A stretch of DNA of 6,296 bases, from positions 14,046-20,341 of the forward strand of contig NYUU01000052.1 of the NCBI GenBank assembly GCA_002684175.1, in the 5' to 3' direction. Positions 6,252 to 6,296 of the stretch are shown here, one piece after another. Origin of the DNA: Synechococcus sp. CPC35. Its GTDB lineage: Bacteria; Cyanobacteriota; Cyanobacteriia; PCC-6307; Cyanobiaceae. A program made the position numbers and the translations under genes. Below the pieces are notes generated by a model that did no database searches, had not been told where the DNA came from, and saw only the letters and a program-made list of their open reading frames with translations. How positions within the stretch are numbered: the stretch's first letter is position 1; every line of letters starts with the position of its first letter.

Positions 6252-6296
6252 GTGAGCGAGAGCATCTCCGACGACCTCATTCAGCCCAAGCCGTGC
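6252..6296 (+). CDS. Possible N-terminus of a gene running off the window
   Basis: From GTG at 6252 a frame is open to the window end, reading (V/M)SESISDDLIQPKPC. Base composition changes from AT-rich to GC-rich almost exactly here, as expected at a gene start. The ribosome site is weak, and the upstream in-frame stop is TAG at 6234-6236. Fifteen residues do not reveal a family. A minus-strand frame (6296 to 6153) is also open over the same bases and is the main rival. Confidence 0.35.
   Translation, partial: MSESISDDLIQPKPC

Noticed and set aside
6153..6296. Minus-strand frame of 47 codons open to the window edge
   Set aside because: It would run deep into the AT-rich spacer before stopping, and the composition change near 6250 fits a plus-strand gene start better. 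Not excluded without downstream sequence.
1..6296. CRISPR array, insertion sequence, tRNA or rRNA gene
   Set aside because: No regularly spaced repeats, transposase, terminal inverted repeats or tRNA-like cloverleaf were seen on either strand.

Overview
The window looks like chromosomal DNA of a GC-rich marine picocyanobacterium of the Synechococcus/Cyanobium type. This rests on overall gene style, base composition, tight gene packing and the mix of families, not on a marker gene, so confidence is moderate.

Layout: positions 42-4891 (+) hold four tightly packed genes that must form one operon. They encode a SABATH-family SAM-dependent methyltransferase, a Glu/Leu/Phe/Val-type amino acid dehydrogenase, an FAD amine oxidase of the monomeric sarcosine oxidase / N-methyltryptophan oxidase / pipecolate oxidase / NikD family, and a BCCT-family (betaine/choline/carnitine) transporter. 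The first three genes are joined by ATGA stop/start overlaps, and the fourth starts 4 bases after the third stops. The operon promoter is not in the window, and the first 27 bases may be the tail of a further upstream gene. On the minus strand, ending 6 bases from the transporter stop, lies a convergent gene for a sulfotransferase-like protein (4898-5965). After it comes an AT-rich intergenic stretch with several short inverted repeats (5966-6251), then possibly the start of another plus-strand gene at 6252.

How the genes may work together: none of the four families alone fixes a substrate, but their combination is suggestive. A lysine-type alpha-dehydrogenase would give piperideine-2-carboxylate. 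A NikD-like flavin oxidase can aromatise that compound to picolinate. A SABATH methyltransferase acts on small aromatic carboxylates or ring nitrogens and could N-methylate picolinate to homarine (N-methylpicolinate). A BCCT carrier moves betaines, and homarine is one. The best hypothesis for this window is therefore a compact operon that makes and moves an aromatic betaine. This is inference. A tryptophan- or phenylalanine-derived product (compare ScyB, the leucine-dehydrogenase homologue of scytonemin synthesis) or an N-methyl amino acid route is the main alternative. Supporting oddities are the loss of the covalent-flavin cysteine in the oxidase, the loss of the carboxylate-contacting Gln in the methyltransferase, and a changed aromatic box in the transporter.
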